DNA of 44,491 bases from NCBI GenBank assembly GCA_018821305.1, contig JAHJMN010000207.1, positions 1 to 44,491 on the forward strand, in the 5' to 3' direction. Below are positions 42,516-44,491 of the stretch, piece by piece. This DNA comes from Myxococcota bacterium (lineage in GTDB: Bacteria; Myxococcota_A; Polyangia; HGW-17). Numbering within the stretch: position 1 is the stretch's first letter; the number at the start of each line of letters is the position of its first letter. Below the pieces are notes generated by a model, which saw nothing but the letters and a program-made list of their open reading frames with translations, was not told where the DNA came from and did no database searches. A program made the position numbers and the translations under genes.

Positions 42516-43385
42516 TTACTGAATTATAATCTGGCCTCGCATGGATGCAGTATGGACACCACAGCGATATCCAGTGAGTACGCTTTCAAGGCTTGGGGCT
42601 ATAGTGAATTGTAATGCTCCCGTTACCTCATCTTCCATCCACAGGATATCCTCATTTTCTTCTAATCCCCCAGGATCTTCCTGAGATAGTAAAACAGTGT
42701 CTTCAGCAGCAGTAGTTCCCATGGTAACCAGTTCATATGGGTGTGCTACAGGAGCAGAATTTACTATTTCATACCGCCATCCAGCATATAGAGTAAGAGT
42801 TTCATTGTTTTCCTCGGTACCAACAAGAGTCTCGAAAAATACAGGTTCCACTGAGGAGACAGTAAATGCTGCCATCCCCACATTTTCCACAAAAATACGC
42901 ACAGCAGGAGTAGTTGCAGGGACAGTTACTGTGAATTCTTCAATAACTGGTTCTGAATTGAGGGTTTGAGCAACATCATCTCCATCTGGTTCGAAGGTAC
43001 CAGCACTTCCTGCATCAGAAAGAAGGTGTGCTTCCAGAATTTCCGAATCCATGACTGGCCGCATAAGATCTACGTTCAGAAATTGATTTTCTCCATCAGC
43101 GACAGAAATATATCCAAGAATAGTACCGTCATGGGTTTCAGAGGCCTCCCGGATCGCGATCCATCCATTTCCGTTTGATGTTGCTCCTGTGACAGTGATG
43201 CGAGTTGAAAGTGACTCCAGAGTCTGCGACGCAACTGAAATGGCAGGGTCAAGAGGCAAATTATTGGTGTTATTAGTGTTATTGGTGTTTGTGTTGTTAG
43301 TGTTATTAGAGTTATTGTTCGAATTATCATCATCGCAACCAGTTGCAATTAACAAAATGGCAAGTAAGAAAAATAAGTGTTTCAT
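42516..43385 (-). CDS. Lipoprotein with cupredoxin (blue-copper) domain
   Basis: The 289-residue product has a lipobox (LLIATGC, Cys17), DDD and an Asn/Thr linker, then a beta-rich module SLSTRITVTGAT...VADGENQFLNVDLMRPV of DUF7282 style. The C-terminal 110 residues look like plastocyanin: first His in APVAHPYELV and the loop GYRCGVHTASMRGQIII supplying Cys, His and Met copper ligands (C-x2-H-x3-M). This predicts an extracytoplasmic one-electron carrier. The ATG has GGAT upstream. Loss of Cys or His would argue against, but all four ligands are present. Confidence 0.83.
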   Translation of the reverse strand: MKHLFFLLAILLIATGCDDDNSNNNSNNTNNTNTNNTNNTNNLPLDPAISVASQTLESLSTRITVTGATSNGNGWIAIREASETHDGTILGYISVADGENQFLNVDLMRPVMDSEILEAHLLSDAGSAGTFEPDGDDVAQTLNSEPVIEEFTVTVPATTPAVRIFVENVGMAAFTVSSVEPVFFETLVGTEENNETLTLYAGWRYEIVNSAPVAHPYELVTMGTTAAEDTVLLSQEDPGGLEENEDILWMEDEVTGALQFTIAPSLESVLTGYRCGVHTASMRGQIIIQ

Positions 43386-43608
43386 GTGCTAATCCTTTCG
43401 CAAAGTTAGATAAAATATGTTAGACGCCTCTAAAAGTTTACCATTTATTCTGGAATCGCAAGTCCCTTTTTCTACATTTTTCAATTTTAATGCTCTGAAA
43501 TATTTCAGTATCCTATGGCGCCCGTTCAGAGTGTTGAACATGCGAACTTGAATTAGATGACATTTTTAAAACAATTCCAGGTTTTCACTTTGCGAAACCG
43601 GGGTTAAA

Positions 43609-43836
43609 ATGATAGGATTGACATGGCCAAACTTATCAGGTGTTAACGTTATGATAAAACTGGATAAATACACTTCTTTATGTAGATTGTCCCCAGCGGA
43701 AATTAGAGACAACATTGAACTGTTCAGGCAACTGATTTCAGATGGTAAATATTATTGCCGGAAATGTGGAAGAGTTGCCCATCTTAAGAGTAATCTTTGC
43801 CAACCATCCCCAATCATCGAAGATGAAGGTAAATAG
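43609..43836 (+). CDS. Small zinc-ribbon protein
   Basis: The 75-residue product ends with YYCRKCGRVAHLKSNLCQP, which offers three Cys and a His for a small metal site; it resembles short CxxCGR...LCxP proteins of deltaproteobacteria. The ATG at 43609 follows GGGG; an ATG at 43651 (MIKLDKYTSL) would give 61 residues. The TAG stop shares AG with the start of family B copy B2, so the C-terminus may have been trimmed by it. Function is unknown. Confidence 0.6.
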   Translation: MIGLTWPNLSGVNVMIKLDKYTSLCRLSPAEIRDNIELFRQLISDGKYYCRKCGRVAHLKSNLCQPSPIIEDEGK

Positions 43837-44035
43837 TTCGTGTCCTGTAATTCGCTTCGCGAAGGATTTTATTAAAAATCCTAACAGGCCACTACAATAA
43901 ATTCAACACCTTGCGGTTACTGTCTAAAACGTATTTCCGAAGGAAATCGTCAAAGACGACAACTGTTTTCGCAGAAAACAGTGAGAGTCCTGTACAAAAA
44001 ATCGACGGAAAATTTGATTTCCGGTATTTCAGAAC
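43835..44035 (+). repeat. Family B palindromic repeat, copy B2 (201 bp)
   Basis: It starts AGTTCGTGTCCTGTAATTC, contains the hairpins GGATTTTATTAAAAATCC and ACTGTTTTCGCAGAAAACAG (GAAAACAGT arm), shares CAACACCTTGCGGTTACTGTC in parts with copy B1, and ends near TATTTCAGAAC. Compared with B1 it has about 75 extra bases after GTTACTGTC. No ORF is present. Confidence 0.65.
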
Positions 44036-44086
44036 GCCTTTATTTAGCCCGGAGTTTTAACTCCGGGATCGCAACGTAACGCGCCT

Positions 44087-44137
44087 CCTTCCCCTGTTTC
44101 ATGTGCCGCCTTTGGCGGCGCATGAAACAGGGGAAGG
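44087..44137. repeat. Strong 24-bp hairpin with TTT loop
   Basis: CCTTCCCCTGTTTCATG-T-GCCGCC (arm 44087-44110) pairs with 44114-44137; the only non-Watson-Crick pair is a U-G. A GGAGTTTTAACTCC palindrome lies just upstream (about 44050). No T-run follows. Confidence 0.7.
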
Positions 44138-44156
44138 GACCAAACGATAATTCAAA

Positions 44157-44382
44157 CCCGGCTCTTGCGAGCCGGGCTGGAAAGCTGTCGCCTGTGTGGT
44201 CACAGGCTCATGATCCGCGGATTCACCGTCGCATGGGGATTCAGGGGTGATGTCATTCAGGCTGATGTGATTACCCCGCCACCCACCAGGGATTTTCGAT
44301 ACCTCCGGTATCTTTAATCCCTTCGCTAATATGTGTGAGCCAGGCTTTGGCTCATTTTCCGATGTTTCTTTTTTGGGTGGGC
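44157..44382 (+). ncRNA. Candidate structured RNA block of unknown class
   Basis: Hairpins follow one another: CCCGGCTC/GAGCCGGG (44157-44176), GCCTGTG/CACAGGC (44190-44207), and then a three-way arrangement. GCCACCCA (44278-44285) can pair with TGGGTGG (44374-44380), enclosing AGGGATT-GATACC/GGTATC-AATCCCT (44288-44322) and GAGCCA/TGGCTC (44337-44353). There is no ORF. Which strand is expressed is not known. I match it to no named RNA family. Confidence 0.45.
44249..44276 (+). repeat. 28-base direct repeat, first copy
   Basis: GATGTCATTCAGGCTGATGT continues eight more bases to 44276 and recurs exactly at 44459-44486. The flanks GGGGT and ACCCC allow it to close as a hairpin loop. Two copies 210 bases apart bracket the structured block. 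Confidence 0.8.
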
Positions 44383-44458
44383 AGATCGAATTCCGAATCG
44401 CGTAATTCCGTGTTTTATGATCCGTTCATTTAAGATCGATGTTTAGATTCGGGGGGGA

Positions 44459-44486
44459 GATGTCATTCAGGCTGATGTGATTACCC
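44459..44486 (+). repeat. 28-base direct repeat, second copy
   Basis: This is an exact copy of 44249-44276, preceded by a run of G. It lies at the edge of the window, so more copies may follow. The interval 44383-44458 between it and the structured block shows no ORF or clear structure. Confidence 0.8.
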
Positions 44487-44491
44487 TCTTC

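Noticed and set aside
44249-44486. 28-base direct repeat as a CRISPR array
   Set aside because: Only two copies, 210 bases apart, with structured DNA between them and no cas genes.

Overview
The window looks like a chromosomal segment of a flagellated, Gram-negative, myxobacteria-like (former deltaproteobacterial) bacterium of moderate-to-low GC. This is inferred from gene content alone: Hanks-type Ser/Thr kinases, large periplasmic TPR proteins, Cys-rich DUF4215-type repeats, a formylglycine-generating-enzyme-like lipoprotein, HEAT repeats, and many lipoproteins whose Cys is followed by Asp and an Asn/Thr linker. No rRNA, tRNA, integrase, transposase or CRISPR array was recognised.

Layout. 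1-809 is non-coding and holds a hairpin and a MITE-like element. 810-3759 has a small outer-membrane barrel candidate, rsmE and a soluble Ser/Thr kinase. 3936-7062 has an AT-rich LRR-like lipoprotein, a second MITE-like element and an FGE-like lipoprotein. 7239-10122 is a coupled pair: a divergent D-Ala-D-Ala-ligase-like ATP-grasp protein and an AsmA-like/GT51 glycosyltransferase fusion. 18837-10140 (minus strand) is a close-packed run of eight genes: holB, ricT, a HEAT protein, tatD-family hydrolase, Na+/Ca2+ exchanger, prfB, a LolC/E-like permease and an FMN-binding lipoprotein. 19030-26291 is a three-gene TPR operon whose sizes and predicted locations recall the Myxococcus gliding proteins GltC/GltD/GltE. 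26340-31775 has envelope proteins and a transmembrane kinase with an extracytoplasmic LRR-like region. 31772-35310 has a photolyase, a CPBP protease with its zinc-ribbon partner, and an alkyltransferase (ogt). 36699-39769 is a flagellar filament block (flagellin, FlaG, FliD) behind a sigma-28-like promoter with a long structured leader. 39868-43385 has three surface lipoproteins: a DUF4215-like repeat protein, a chlorophyllase-like hydrolase, and a cupredoxin. The last 650 bases carry a zinc-ribbon micro-protein, a repeat element and a dense block of RNA-like hairpins with a 28-base direct repeat.

How it fits together. Most non-housekeeping genes act at the envelope: peptidoglycan synthesis, lipoprotein/OM proteins, TPR scaffolds, extracytoplasmic redox carriers (FMN-binding and blue-copper) and signalling by two kinases. 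Two families of small inverted-repeat elements (called A and B here) sit between genes and twice supply or overlap a stop codon. The least explained features are these elements, the structured block at the right end, the TPR trio and the kinase-LRR receptor.
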